From assembly GCA_003762615.1 (NCBI GenBank), contig RIAZ01000017.1, positions 36,658 to 100,657 on the forward strand: a stretch of 64,000 nt of DNA. Reading direction: 5' to 3'. Under the pieces are notes generated by a model. The model ran no database searches. It was not told where the DNA came from and was given only the letters and a program-made list of their open reading frames with translations. The position numbers and the translations under genes are program-made. Positions 31,833 to 41,412 of the stretch are shown piece after piece; the first letter of the stretch is position 1; each line of letters begins with the position of its first letter. The stretch is from Muribaculaceae bacterium Isolate-037 (Harlan) (GTDB lineage: Bacteria > Bacteroidota > Bacteroidia > Bacteroidales > Muribaculaceae).

Positions 31833-32417
31833 ATGGGATTTATGCGATACCAACGCAAACAGGACGAGCGAACCGCCCACGCCTGTACGCACAACCTCGC
31901 CGACGTTCCCAACGGTGTAACCGTTAGCGTCGCCGACCTTATCCCCGGCGTTCCCCTTCGTGAAGGTTCCGTTATTTCCCCCGACGAAGCGGGCATTTAC
32001 CACCTCGTCAAGACGGCAGAAGTAACGGAAGCCGCCACAAGCACCGCCACCGCCTACAAGGTAGCCAAGGGGCACCACTTCAAAGTAGGCGACTTCGTGA
32101 TGTTCAAGACGGGCGCGAAGTCTTACGCTATTACAGCCATTGACACCACCGCCAAGACCCACGACACCGTAACCGTAGGAACAACCCTCGGCGCGGCTAT
32201 TCCCGTCGGTGGAGTGCTTACACAGGCCAAAGAAGAAAGCGCAACCGTTTCGGCGTTCAAATACGCCCCCTTCGCTTGCGTCGGCGACTCCTACCCGGTG
32301 GAAGCACTTACTAACACCCCCGTCCCGGCCGTAACCTTCGGGCAGTTCAAAACCGCGCTTTGCCCCCCGATTAGCGACGCGATTAAAGCCGCCCTTCCTA
32401 CAATTAAATTCATCTAA
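31833..32417 (+). CDS. Putative capsid decoration or head fibre protein
   Basis: 194 residues, beta-rich, with Thr/Ala/Val repeats (KTAEVTEAATSTATAYKVAKGHHFKVGDFVMFKTGAKSYAITAIDTTAKTHDTVTVG), reminiscent of small beta-barrel decoration proteins. It lies between scaffold and major capsid genes, the usual place for decoration proteins. No strict motif, so the role is by context. Confidence 0.55.
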   Translation: MGFMRYQRKQDERTAHACTHNLADVPNGVTVSVADLIPGVPLREGSVISPDEAGIYHLVKTAEVTEAATSTATAYKVAKGHHFKVGDFVMFKTGAKSYAITAIDTTAKTHDTVTVGTTLGAAIPVGGVLTQAKEESATVSAFKYAPFACVGDSYPVEALTNTPVPAVTFGQFKTALCPPISDAIKAALPTIKFI

Positions 32418-32440
32418 CCAACAAGCCACAACAATAAGTT

Positions 32441-33547
32441 ATGATACCTACTTTAATGCAGGGGCTTAACGAACAGGATATGGCGGGCGTAGTCAAGACC
32501 TACGACCTTAAACCCTTCTACTATCCTACACTTTTCCCGTTGAAGGAGAATTACTCCCTAACGTGGAAGGCGTTGGAAACGCGAATAGGGCTTAAAATTG
32601 CCGCCGACCTCGTAGCCCGTGGCGCAACCATTGACAAAAAGACCCGCGAGGCAATAGCCCGTATTCAGGGCGACATCCCTAAAATTGCCATTAAGCGCAC
32701 CAAGAACGAGGAAGAACTCGACGACTACGAACTTATGATAGCCCGCACGTCGAAGAACCCCGACCTTCGCGCACTTGTGGAAGCGTGGGCCGAAGATACT
32801 AAATTTTGTTGGGACGGCGTAGCCGCCCGTTTGGAGTGGATAGCGTTGCAGTCCATTTCGCTCGGCAAAATTACGCTTACCAACGAAAACAACACTTCGG
32901 TACTTACCGAATACGATGTAGACTACCTTATCCCCGAAGAACAAAAGGTAGGCTTCCAAACCGGTTCCGCTTCGTGGGCTAATTCTACCGCAGCCCGTCC
33001 TATTACAAAGGACTTCAAGGCTGTTGTAAAAGCCGCCAAGAAGAAGGGCGTTACGTTGAAGTACGCCTTTATGTCTACGGAAACCTTCGCCACCTTCACG
33101 GAAACCGAAGAAGTGCAGAAAACGTGTGCTTCCTTCGCCGCCAACGCACTCGGCGTTCAGCAGACACCGAGCCTCGAACAGGTAAACACCGCCCTTCGTG
33201 GACTTTCCTACCTTTACGGGCTTCAAATCATTGTCATTGACCAAGACATAACCATTGAATTAGGCGACGGAAGCCGCCCGTTCAGTGGCAACCCCTTCGT
33301 TAACGACGTGGTAATGTTCAGCGCAAGCAAGGTTTTGGGCCATACCTTCTGGAAACGCCCGGCCGACCTTAACGTAAAGGGTTCGGTAGCCCTCAAGACC
33401 CTCAACGGCCACACCCTTATTAAGAAGTTCGCCAACGAGGAACCGCTTGAAGAAGTAACGATGGGTATTGCTAACGCCTTCCCCGCGTGGGAAACTTCAT
33501 CCGATAGTTGGCTTATGTCTACCGACGCTAATAAGTGGAACCACTAA
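32441..33547 (+). CDS. Major capsid protein (gpE-like)
   Basis: 368 residues directly after scaffold and decoration genes. The N terminus FYYPTLFPLKENYSLTWKALETRIGLKIAADLVARGATIDKKTREAIARIQGDIPKIAIKRTKNEEELDDYELM resembles the phage capsid protein E family. The length is normal. The C-terminal half (VVMFSASKVLGHTFWKRPADLN) fits the capsid fold. It should be the most abundant virion protein. Confidence 0.8.
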   Translation: MIPTLMQGLNEQDMAGVVKTYDLKPFYYPTLFPLKENYSLTWKALETRIGLKIAADLVARGATIDKKTREAIARIQGDIPKIAIKRTKNEEELDDYELMIARTSKNPDLRALVEAWAEDTKFCWDGVAARLEWIALQSISLGKITLTNENNTSVLTEYDVDYLIPEEQKVGFQTGSASWANSTAARPITKDFKAVVKAAKKKGVTLKYAFMSTETFATFTETEEVQKTCASFAANALGVQQTPSLEQVNTALRGLSYLYGLQIIVIDQDITIELGDGSRPFSGNPFVNDVVMFSASKVLGHTFWKRPADLNVKGSVALKTLNGHTLIKKFANEEPLEEVTMGIANAFPAWETSSDSWLMSTDANKWNH

Positions 33548-33677
33548 CCCTAACCGTCCGGGGAGTTTCGGCGCGTCGTGCTTCTTTGCACCTCGTAAGT
33601 GCAGTTAGCCCGACCCGGCTATCGTTATCGGCGAGAACACGACGTAACGGAACTTCCCGGCTTAAACCCTTCCAACG

Positions 33678-33989
33678 ATGACTTACAAAGAATGGATAAC
33701 CCGCACCGCTTCCCGCTTCGGCGTAGCCGCAGCAGACGCGGAACTGATTTTAGCCAACCAAGCCGGGCTAATTCCCGACCCCGAAGCCGAAGTAGACGTA
33801 AGGACGGCGAAAACCGCCCTTTGTAAAGAGTTCGGCTCTATTATTCCGTTGGCAAACGTCAGCGAAGGCGGCTATTCCGTTTCGTGGAATTGGGAAGCTA
33901 TAAAGTTTTGGTATAATCAAACCTGCGGCGAATTGGGGATAACACCCGCCAACGCGCCGAAGGTTAAAAACCGAAGCCGGATATGGTAG
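33678..33989 (+). CDS. Head-tail connector-type protein (103 aa)
   Basis: 103 residues (MTYKEWITRTASRFGVAAADAELILANQAGLIPD), helical, at the position of gp6-like adaptor proteins after the capsid gene. It overlaps the next gene by 7 bases. Family not certain; the connector role comes from position and size. Confidence 0.6.
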   Translation: MTYKEWITRTASRFGVAAADAELILANQAGLIPDPEAEVDVRTAKTALCKEFGSIIPLANVSEGGYSVSWNWEAIKFWYNQTCGELGITPANAPKVKNRSRIW

Positions 33990-34381
33990 CAATTCAAGAC
34001 ATTATAAACAACCAATACCCGCACTTCCTTTACGTCCGCAACAGTGGCGAGGAAGCACTACAGGACGCTAACGGCAGTTGGCAGACAACCGGGGCGGCGT
34101 GGAAACTTCACGCTTCATGCCGGGAAGAAACCAACGGCAAAGGAACGTCGATACAGGCGGCGAACGGTAGGTTTATAACATTCGCTTCCCTTATCCAACT
34201 TCCGGCGGGAACGGAGCGCGTAGGATTAGGCCAGGAAGTGGCCGCAGCCGACCGCGAGCTGCTACCGTCAGAGCTTACCGACGAAGCCTTACAGGACGCA
34301 CAGGCGGAAGGAGCAGTTAGGATTATTGGCGAGTGCTTGAAATTCGATAAAGGGCGACTTCATTGTAGGCTATGGGTATAA
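33983..34381 (+). CDS. Head closure-type protein (132 aa)
   Basis: 132 residues, beta-rich (WKLHASCREETNGKGTSIQAANGRFITFASLIQLPAGT then AVRIIGECLKFDKGRLHCRLWV), with overlaps to both neighbours. This is the usual position and size of head-closure (gp16/stopper-like) proteins. No diagnostic motif, so the role is inferred from context. Confidence 0.55.
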   Translation: MVAIQDIINNQYPHFLYVRNSGEEALQDANGSWQTTGAAWKLHASCREETNGKGTSIQAANGRFITFASLIQLPAGTERVGLGQEVAAADRELLPSELTDEALQDAQAEGAVRIIGECLKFDKGRLHCRLWV

Positions 34382-34833
34382 GCGCGAACTTCAATATTAA
34401 CGACATCGACGCGACCTTTAAGGCGTTGTTAGCCGAAGTGGATAGGCAGCTAATAGAAAGCCTTACCCGCGTAGGCGAAGAAGCCGTAAAGTTAGCGAAG
34501 ATGATACCGCCGGAACGTGGCTTCAAAGACCGCACGGGAAACCTACGCTCGTCTATTGGCTACGTCGTATTGGTGGACGGTAAGCCCGTGAACGTGGCTT
34601 TTGCCGCAGTCAAGGGCGGACACGCCGGAGTTAACGAAGGGCAGCGGTTAGCCTTACAAGTGGGAAGCAAGACCGAAGGCTACGCTTTGGTAGTAGTGGC
34701 GGGTATGAACTACGCCGTTCACGTCGAGAGCAAAGGCCGCGACGTATTGACTTCCGCCGAAAAATTTGCCGAAAAGGAAGTAGCCAAACACTTAGCCGAC
34801 TTAGTTACGAACATTAAAAACGCCTTCAAGTAG
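34372..34833 (+). CDS. HK97 gp10-like tail protein
   Basis: 153 residues. The pattern (LLAEVDRQLIESLTRVGEEAVKLAKMIPPERGFKDRTGNLRSSIGYVVL ... YALVVVAGMNYAVHVESKGRDVLTSAEKF) matches the HK97 gp10 family of tail-completion proteins, notably the DRTGNLRSSIGY segment and the AxxYAxxVE motif. It overlaps the previous gene by 10 bases and the next start by one. Confidence 0.82.
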   Translation: MGISANFNINDIDATFKALLAEVDRQLIESLTRVGEEAVKLAKMIPPERGFKDRTGNLRSSIGYVVLVDGKPVNVAFAAVKGGHAGVNEGQRLALQVGSKTEGYALVVVAGMNYAVHVESKGRDVLTSAEKFAEKEVAKHLADLVTNIKNAFK

Positions 34834-35249
34834 TGAAATATTGCAGCAGCATAGACACGGACGACATCCTCTACAAGTTGGTACAGGAAGCCGTTACTTC
34901 CGGGAAAATCAAAATTTCCGGGGGCGTTTACGTCCAAGGGGAGCGACCCGACGACAGCGAAGCGGAAGACATCGTAATAAACACGATAGCCGTAACGCAC
35001 GAAAAGCCCCAAACGGGTACTTCCAACGTGAATATCTTTGTTTCCGACAAGAAAGTAAAGATACGCGGACGGGAACAGCGCAAAGCCGACCGGGAACGCC
35101 TACGCACCATTGGCGACGCGCTTGTAGCCTATTTGGACGAACAGAACGTAGCCGACTTAGAATATTGGATTGAGAACGACACCACGATAAAAGAGATTGA
35201 GGTAAAGCAGCACTACCGCAATTTGAGAATAAGCTGGAATATACATTAA
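34833..35249 (+). CDS. Tail terminator-like protein (138 aa, GTG start)
   Basis: 138 residues; the GTG start overlaps the previous TAG. It shows ILYKLVQEAVTSGKIKISGGVYVQGERPDDSEAEDIVINTIAVT and later NVFVSDKK-type strands then RLRTIGDALVAYL, the alternation expected of a tail terminator. It lies between gp10-like and major tail genes. Role by context. Confidence 0.6.
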   Translation: MKYCSSIDTDDILYKLVQEAVTSGKIKISGGVYVQGERPDDSEAEDIVINTIAVTHEKPQTGTSNVNIFVSDKKVKIRGREQRKADRERLRTIGDALVAYLDEQNVADLEYWIENDTTIKEIEVKQHYRNLRISWNIH

Positions 35250-35269
35250 CAATTTAACACCATACCCCT

Positions 35270-35776
35270 ATGTCTACTATAACATTAGGTTTGTCGGCCA
35301 TTCTCGGCAAGACAGGAGAACCCGCAAGGGGCAACTTCAACGAAACGGGCTATACCCGTTACGGCCTGACCTACCAAGACACAGCGAAGATGACACAGGA
35401 AGACGGCGAGGAAACGGAGTTTTACTCCGAGGAAAACGACGACCCGGAAGAGATTATAACCAAAGCCGGGAAAACTACGTTTGCCTTTTCCATTATGAAC
35501 CCCGACCTCGCCTGTCTTAAACGTCTTTTCGGCGGCGAAATTGCGGCAGACATTTACGCCTACCCCGACGCTACCGCCGACGTTGAAGAATCGCTTATCA
35601 TCGTTCCGCGCAAGGGCTTGAAGTTTCAAGTTCCCCGCGCCAAGATTAAGGCGAAGTTCAACGGCGAATTTTCCAAGAAAGGCCTCCTTCTTCTTGAAGT
35701 TACCGCCACCGTGCAGAAGCCCCATACCGACGGGCTTAAAAAGTTGTACGTTACCGTCATCAAGAAGACGACCTAA
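35270..35776 (+). CDS. Major tail protein (putative)
   Basis: 168 residues, beta-rich (FAFSIMNPDLACLKRLFGGEI ... SLIIVPRKGLKFQVPRAKIKAKFNGEFSKKGLLLLEVTATVQKPH), of typical size for a siphovirus tube protein. It is followed by a strong terminator and then the tail chaperone and tape measure, so the order supports the call. Confidence 0.7.
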   Translation: MSTITLGLSAILGKTGEPARGNFNETGYTRYGLTYQDTAKMTQEDGEETEFYSEENDDPEEIITKAGKTTFAFSIMNPDLACLKRLFGGEIAADIYAYPDATADVEESLIIVPRKGLKFQVPRAKIKAKFNGEFSKKGLLLLEVTATVQKPHTDGLKKLYVTVIKKTT

Positions 35777-35807
35777 CCGAGCAGCCCCGCACATTTACAC
35801 CAAACCC

Positions 35808-35846
35808 GGAAGGCCCCGCTACATTGTTCCGGGGCCTTCCCAATTA
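35808..35846 (+). terminator. Intrinsic terminator after the major tail gene
   Basis: GGAAGGCCCCG (35808-35818) and CGGGGCCTTCC (35830-35840), an 11-bp perfect stem, followed by CAATTATT. It would raise major tail mRNA relative to downstream genes. Confidence 0.75.
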
Positions 35847-35854
35847 TTAAGACC

Positions 35855-36430
35855 ATGCCGCAGAACGAAAAATTAGAAGCGTTGAACCGTGAGCAAGCGG
35901 AACTGCGCAAGATGATAGGCGAAGGGGTGGACTTCGATATAGAGGTAACACACTACCGCCGTAAGCCGGGCTTTTGGGGCTTTTTCCGTCGCCGGGAGAA
36001 GATAACCGAAACGAAGGTTTACACCATCAAAGAACCGACCTTAGCCACCTTAGACCGCCTTAGCCTTCTTTGGCTTCAAATGGAGATAGACGAAACCAAG
36101 TTAGGCGACGACGACTACCTACGCACCGCCCGCGCCTTAGCCAACAAGGAAGCCAAGCAGCTCGCCGAAGTCGTGGCTACCGCAGTATTGGGCGAAGACT
36201 ACTATATAGCGACCTTCGACGGCACGACCTACCGCCGGAAGGAAGACCGCAATGCACTACGCGACCTTACCCGGCTTTTCTTCCATACGCTTAAACCGTC
36301 CGAGTTGCTGACGTTGGCTATTATCATAACGAACGTAAGCAACTTAGGGGATTTTGTGAACTCTATGCGGTTGATGAGCGCAACGCGAACAAGCGAACCG
36401 GAAGCGACTCGTATAGAGCAACAGGCCTAA
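35855..36430 (+). CDS. Tail assembly chaperone, zero-frame product
   Basis: 191 residues, mostly helical (EPTLATLDRLSLLWLQMEIDETKLGDDDYLRTARALANKEAKQLAEVVATAVLGEDYY then DLTRLFFHTLKPSELLTLAIIITNVSNLGDFVNSMRLM). Its position right before the tape measure and the open -1 frame overlapping its end make it the gpG-type chaperone. Confidence 0.7.
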   Translation: MPQNEKLEALNREQAELRKMIGEGVDFDIEVTHYRRKPGFWGFFRRREKITETKVYTIKEPTLATLDRLSLLWLQMEIDETKLGDDDYLRTARALANKEAKQLAEVVATAVLGEDYYIATFDGTTYRRKEDRNALRDLTRLFFHTLKPSELLTLAIIITNVSNLGDFVNSMRLMSATRTSEPEATRIEQQA

Positions 36431-36669
36431 AAAGTCCACACGGCCGCCGGGGTTCCGTTTGCGCACACTTCGGCTGGACGTTGGACTACCTTCTCCACGG
36501 TATAGCGTGGGGAGCAGTACAACGAATGTTAATAGACGCGCCCGGCATAGACGATAAAGGCAAGGGAAGCACCACCCCCGGAAAGTCCGGCGGCGACGAC
36601 ACCGAAATAGCCCTTACAGACGACAACGCCGAGCAACTTATGAACCTTATAAACAGCAGAAACCGATGA
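36295..36669 (+). CDS. Tail assembly chaperone -1 frame extension (gpGT-like)
   Basis: The -1 frame is open from 36295 to 36669 and lacks any ATG, GTG or TTG before 36481, yet codes for GSVCAHFGWTLDYLLHGIAW and QRMLIDAPG, a block I recognise from second tail-chaperone proteins. The block begins upstream of the only start codon (TTG 36481), so it is probably reached by ribosomal frameshifting from the 35855 gene. The four T at 36352-36355 (GAT TTT GTG) are the best slip site; no classic X XXY YYZ heptamer is present. Its stop overlaps the tape-measure start. Confidence 0.6.
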   Translation, partial: TVRVADVGYYHNERKQLRGFCELYAVDERNANKRTGSDSYRATGLKSPHGRRGSVCAHFGWTLDYLLHGIAWGAVQRMLIDAPGIDDKGKGSTTPGKSGGDDTEIALTDDNAEQLMNLINSRNR

Positions 36670-39600
36670 ATATACAAGGCGGCGGGCTGTCGTTTGATAT
36701 TTCCGGCACCAACAAGCAGCTAATTAGCGTTCTTAACGAGAGTAAGAAGGCTATACAGGAGTTCCAAGGCGCGGCCGTCTTAGGCGGTAAGCAGATGGAC
36801 GGAGCCTTTACACGCGCCGCCCAAGCCATAGACAAAGCCTTTGCACAAATAGACGTGGTAGTAGACACCAATAAGGCGGCTATTGCCGAATTGGAAGCCG
36901 AATACAAGCGGCTCGGCGTGGAAGCGTCTAAGGCCCTTTCGGCAGGGCATAAGGAAGAAGCCGCAGCACTTCAAACCAAACAAGCCCAACTCCGCGAAGA
37001 AATAACCCTACGCCAAACCGTCATAGACGAAGCCGGAAAGCAAGCCGACGCACTTCTACGCGAGGAACAGCAGTTAAGGAAGGCAGAGGAAGCCGCCCGT
37101 AATAATGCCAACGCCCAAACTTCGTTAAGGACGCAGCTCCGCAACGTCCGGGAGCAGTTAGGACAAATGGAAGAAGCCGGACTGCGCGGAACGGAAACCT
37201 TCCGAAAGTTGCAACAGGAAGCCGGGCGACTTGCCAACGCCATAGGCGACGCACAGACCCAAGCCCGAATATTTAGCCACGATAACGCCGGACTTCAAGG
37301 AATGATAGCCGGACTTAGTGGCGTAGCCGGAGCGTTCAGCACGGCACAAGGCGCGGTAGCCCTTTTCGCCGGAGAGAACGAAAACCTTCAAAAAATAATG
37401 CTGAAGGTGCAGGCCCTTATGTCAATAACAATGGGTTTGCAGCAGGTAGCCAACGCCTTAAACAAGGATAGCGCGTTTATGCTTGTAACCGTCGCCAAGG
37501 CGAAGGAAATGTTAGCCGCTGCCAACTTGAAGTTAGCCGGGGCGTTGGGTATTTCCACCGTCGCCGCCCAAGCACTTATGGCGACACTTACCCTCGGACT
37601 TTCCGCAGCCATTACAGGAATTATTTACATTATTTCCAAGTTGAACAGCAAACAGGCCGAAGCGAAGAAAGCCGCCGACGAGTTCAACAAGAAGGTAGCA
37701 GAAGCCGCCGGGAAACCGATAGCCGCTTACCGGGCCTTACAAGCGGAATGGATCCAACTAACCGACAACTTAAAAGACCGCGAAAAGTGGGTACAGGATA
37801 ACGCCGACAAGTTCAACGACCTCGGCTATAAAGTCCGAAACGCCAAGGAAGCCGAAGACCTTCTTATTAAAAATTCCGCTAAATTCGTTGAAGCGTGTAT
37901 TTTGAAGGCGAAGGCATTGGCCGCGCAGAACCTCGCCGCCGAGAAGTACCAAGAAATTATTAAGAAACAAGCCGAAATAGACGCTATGCCGGACACGGTT
38001 AGCCAATTCGTGCAGACGAGTAGCGGACAATACGGCGGCGTTACAGGATATTATATCGAAGTGGCTAATAGTGCCAAGGCACGGGCTAAACAGGAGTTAA
38101 CCGAGATGCAGGATGCCGCCAAAACCTTAATAGAACAACAAACCCAATTTACGGCACAGGAACAGGCAATATTAGCGCAGATAGGCAACCAAGCCGGGCA
38201 AGTGGTAGAAGGAAGCGTAGCGGCCGCCGAAAAGGAACTACAACGCCTTCGCGGGCTTTATAACGACGCGGCTACCGACGCGGAACGCTCCAAACTCGCC
38301 CGGCAGATAGCCGCCCAACAAAAAGAAGTAGATAGGTTGAGCCTTAAAACTTCTTCCGGCGGTAGCGGTGGAAGTGGCGGTAATGGTAACAATAAAGACC
38401 CCTTCGCCGAGCAGTTGGCACAGCGAAAGACGCTTTATGAAAAATATTTGAAGTGGATAACAAGCAGCGACGAAACCGTAAGGAACGCCGCCGCTTCCGA
38501 GTTCGCGCCCTTATTGAAGGAAGGCAGCAGTTATCTGCAATATTTGGAGAACCAACGCGCCGCCATTGAAGCCAAGACAGCCAAAACCGCTACCGACTTA
38601 AAGAACCTTACAACCCTTAACAACGAGATAGCCAACGCCACCCGCGAATCGGTTATTTCAGCCTTCGACACGCAACTACAACAGGAGTTAGCCCAGTGCA
38701 AGACCATTAGCGAGATGTTGGCGACCATTGAACGCCGACGTTCCGAGTTGGCCGGGGATAATTCCGACGTGGATAACGCCAAGGCGGAAATCCTTAACAC
38801 CGCCGAAGCAGACACACGCCAACAGGCGAAGGAAGAAACGAAGGCTTTGTTACAGGAATATGCGGGCTACCTTCAAGAAAAGATAGACTTTGAAGAAAGT
38901 TACGCCCGGAATAAGGAACTACTTACACGCCGCGCCGCCGAAGCGTCCACGGAAGCCGAACGCCGCGTAGCCGAAGCAGCCTTAGCCGCACTTGAAGCCA
39001 AGCGCGAGGAATACGCCAAGCGTAGCGGAAACGAGCAGTACGACGCCCTGTTAGAGGAATACCAAACCTATCAGCAACAGGAAACCGCGATACTTGAAAG
39101 GTACGCGGCCCAACGTGCATTAGCAGAACAGCAGGGCAACGCCGACATGATAGCGGCGATTAACACCAAACAGCAAACCGAACTTTCCAAATTGGCGGCC
39201 CAACGCCTTATGGCTTCTGAAAGTTGGGGGCAGTTGTTCGGCGATATTTCTCGGCTGTCCACGACGACTATTAACAGGCTTTTGAACGACATAAACAGCC
39301 GGAAAATTAACTTTTCGGCGCAGTTCAACCCGTCCGACCTTAAAGCCATCAACGACCAATTACAGAAGGCTAAAAACGAGTTGCAGACCCGTAACCCGTT
39401 CCTGGCCCTTCGTCAGAGCCTAAGCGAGCTTCGCGCCGCGATGAAGGCGGAAAAACTTTTAGACAGCGACGACCCCTTTGTAAAGTCCTTAGAGGAAAAG
39501 AAGAAGCAATACGCCGACTATACCGACGCGATAAACAGCAGCGACGCCACCTTAGCCGGGTCCGCTAAACAAGCCTTCGCCGACCTATTGGCGGAAGGTA

Positions 39601-40889
39601 GTAGTTACGTCGATATGCTACGCCGTAAAATTGACACCCTTAACGGGCTTAAGATTAAGGGCGAACTTACCATAGAAGGGCAGAAGCAGCTCGACATCTT
39701 GAACGCCGCCCTTAACAAGGAACAGGGCACCGCCAAGAGCGTAGGCGCAGCGTTTAAGGAACACTTCGCCGATATTGGTAGTAGCATTTCCTTCGTTTCG
39801 TCGTGCTTCGGAAGCGTGGTAAGCGGAATAAAGAAGATGGGCATCAGCATGGACGAGGAAACGGAAGCCATATTAGGCGACATAGGCGGAATGTTGGACG
39901 GAGCCTCGCAGTTGTCGCAGGGTATAGCCACCGCCAACCCGTTAGGCATTATTCAAGGTTCTATCGGCTTTTTGTCGTCAGCCTTTTCCCTTTTCAACAG
40001 CCGCGATCGCAAAGCCGAGAAGTCCATCAAGAAACACGAAGAAGCCGTTACCCGGTTGGGCCGGGCCTATACAGAATTGGAACACGCCGTAGACAACGCC
40101 CTCGGCGAAACCGTCTACCAAAACCAAAACGCCCTAATTGCTAACCTTCGCCAACAGCAAAACGAAATTTACGGTATGATTAACGACGAGAAATCGAAGA
40201 AGCATACCGATTGGGGTAAGGTTGAGGAATACCAAGAGCGCATAGCCGACGCCAACCGCCAAATAGAAGACATCATAAGCGAGATAACCAAGAGTATAAC
40301 GCAGACTTCCGCCGGGGAGTTGGCGAACCAACTCAAAGACGCACTTATGGACGCCTTCGAGAGTGGCGAGGACGCCGCCAAAGCCTTCGGCGACATTGCT
40401 AACGACGTTCTTAAAAACGCCGTCGCCAACGCCCTAAAACTTCAATTTTTGGAGAAGCCCCTGCAACAGGCAATTAAGCAGCTACAAAAAGATATGGGCT
40501 TTGACGAGGAAGGAAACGGCAGCTTCGACGGGCTTACCCCGGAGGAACAGGCACGATTTAAGGAGGCCGTAGCCGCAGCCGGGGCGAATTTCAAGAACGC
40601 GATGGAAATGTACAAAGACCTATTCGCAGAATTGGACGACAGCGACCCGACGAGCCTAAGCGGAGCGATTAAGGGAGCAAGCCAAGAAAGCATAGACCTA
40701 TTAGCCGGACAGACCAACGCAGTACGACAAAACCAAGTCGTATCTATTGAAATATTCCGGCAGCAGTTAACCCGCCTTACAAGCATGGATAACCGCTTAG
40801 GGAATATAGCCGCTTCCCTTCTTAGCATACTTAGCCGCTTAGGGATAGACGACGAAGAAGACTTACGCTCTCAAGGAATAACCGATTAA
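36666..40889 (+). CDS. Tape measure protein
   Basis: 1407 residues, by far the longest tail gene apart from the tip protein. It is mostly coiled coil and Ala/Glu/Gln-rich helix, with hydrophobic segments around residues 215-320 (MIAGLSGVAGAFSTAQGAVALFAG, ALMATLTLGLSAAITGIIYIISKL), typical for tape measures. A Gly/Ser linker (SSGGSGGSGGNGNN) lies near residue 570. The length sets the tail length (~1.5 A per residue, roughly 210 nm). Confidence 0.93.
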   Translation: MNIQGGGLSFDISGTNKQLISVLNESKKAIQEFQGAAVLGGKQMDGAFTRAAQAIDKAFAQIDVVVDTNKAAIAELEAEYKRLGVEASKALSAGHKEEAAALQTKQAQLREEITLRQTVIDEAGKQADALLREEQQLRKAEEAARNNANAQTSLRTQLRNVREQLGQMEEAGLRGTETFRKLQQEAGRLANAIGDAQTQARIFSHDNAGLQGMIAGLSGVAGAFSTAQGAVALFAGENENLQKIMLKVQALMSITMGLQQVANALNKDSAFMLVTVAKAKEMLAAANLKLAGALGISTVAAQALMATLTLGLSAAITGIIYIISKLNSKQAEAKKAADEFNKKVAEAAGKPIAAYRALQAEWIQLTDNLKDREKWVQDNADKFNDLGYKVRNAKEAEDLLIKNSAKFVEACILKAKALAAQNLAAEKYQEIIKKQAEIDAMPDTVSQFVQTSSGQYGGVTGYYIEVANSAKARAKQELTEMQDAAKTLIEQQTQFTAQEQAILAQIGNQAGQVVEGSVAAAEKELQRLRGLYNDAATDAERSKLARQIAAQQKEVDRLSLKTSSGGSGGSGGNGNNKDPFAEQLAQRKTLYEKYLKWITSSDETVRNAAASEFAPLLKEGSSYLQYLENQRAAIEAKTAKTATDLKNLTTLNNEIANATRESVISAFDTQLQQELAQCKTISEMLATIERRRSELAGDNSDVDNAKAEILNTAEADTRQQAKEETKALLQEYAGYLQEKIDFEESYARNKELLTRRAAEASTEAERRVAEAALAALEAKREEYAKRSGNEQYDALLEEYQTYQQQETAILERYAAQRALAEQQGNADMIAAINTKQQTELSKLAAQRLMASESWGQLFGDISRLSTTTINRLLNDINSRKINFSAQFNPSDLKAINDQLQKAKNELQTRNPFLALRQSLSELRAAMKAEKLLDSDDPFVKSLEEKKKQYADYTDAINSSDATLAGSAKQAFADLLAEGSSYVDMLRRKIDTLNGLKIKGELTIEGQKQLDILNAALNKEQGTAKSVGAAFKEHFADIGSSISFVSSCFGSVVSGIKKMGISMDEETEAILGDIGGMLDGASQLSQGIATANPLGIIQGSIGFLSSAFSLFNSRDRKAEKSIKKHEEAVTRLGRAYTELEHAVDNALGETVYQNQNALIANLRQQQNEIYGMINDEKSKKHTDWGKVEEYQERIADANRQIEDIISEITKSITQTSAGELANQLKDALMDAFESGEDAAKAFGDIANDVLKNAVANALKLQFLEKPLQQAIKQLQKDMGFDEEGNGSFDGLTPEEQARFKEAVAAAGANFKNAMEMYKDLFAELDDSDPTSLSGAIKGASQESIDLLAGQTNAVRQNQVVSIEIFRQQLTRLTSMDNRLGNIAASLLSILSRLGIDDEEDLRSQGITD

Positions 40890-40901
40890 CCACCATACAC
40901 A

Positions 40902-41411
40902 ATGGAACTAAACCAATTAAAGAAGGCATTAGCCGCCGAAGCGAAAGCCAAAGGCATTTGTTCGGAGTGGTACGACTTCATCTTAAAGGCCACGTCGAAA
41001 GAACGCCTTATAACCCTTTTCATCAAGGGCCAGGACTTCTGCGAAGAAAATAACTACCCTTCGCCGGAACTTCGGGCGGAGTTCGCCGACATACGCGCCC
41101 GCTTCGGCGTCTATTGCGCCGACGACAAGGTAGCGGCGAAAAGTCTACGAAGTGTTATCGCCTTCGACCGAGCTACCGGGAAGGCGGAATATAGTAACTT
41201 CGATGCCGCCACCGTTTCGGCGCGTGGCGAAAGCGAGATAACCATCACGGCAAAAGATAACGCCTTTGTCGTCGTCAGCATTTCCGGCGGCGCGAAGGTG
41301 GAAGTAATAGCAAGCGACAACGCACGGGTAAGCGTCATCCTTCACGGCGGAGAGTGCAGAACCCAGGCCTCGGAGCAAGCGACCATAAAAACAACCGACA
41401 AACGAAAGTAA
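40902..41411 (+). CDS. Hypothetical tail protein (169 aa)
   Basis: 169 residues. The N-terminal helical part (LKKALAAEAKAKGICSEWYDFILKATSKERLITLFIKGQDFCEENNYPSPELRAEF) is followed by short repeating strands (DAATVSARGESEITITAKDNAFVVVSISGGAKVEVIASDNARVSVILHGGECRTQASEQATI) that read as a small beta-helix. It lies between the tape measure and tail tip genes. A distal tail role is likely by position. Confidence 0.55.
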   Translation: MELNQLKKALAAEAKAKGICSEWYDFILKATSKERLITLFIKGQDFCEENNYPSPELRAEFADIRARFGVYCADDKVAAKSLRSVIAFDRATGKAEYSNFDAATVSARGESEITITAKDNAFVVVSISGGAKVEVIASDNARVSVILHGGECRTQASEQATIKTTDKRK

Positions 41412-41412
41412 T

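Noticed and set aside
31629..32429. A 266-codon open frame on the minus strand
   Set aside because: It lies opposite the scaffold and decoration genes, has a Gly/Cys/Arg-biased composition typical of antisense frames in GC-rich genes, and no start context.
36481..36669. A separate 62-codon gene starting at TTG 36481
   Set aside because: The conserved FGWTLDYL block begins before this TTG, so a frameshift product fits better.
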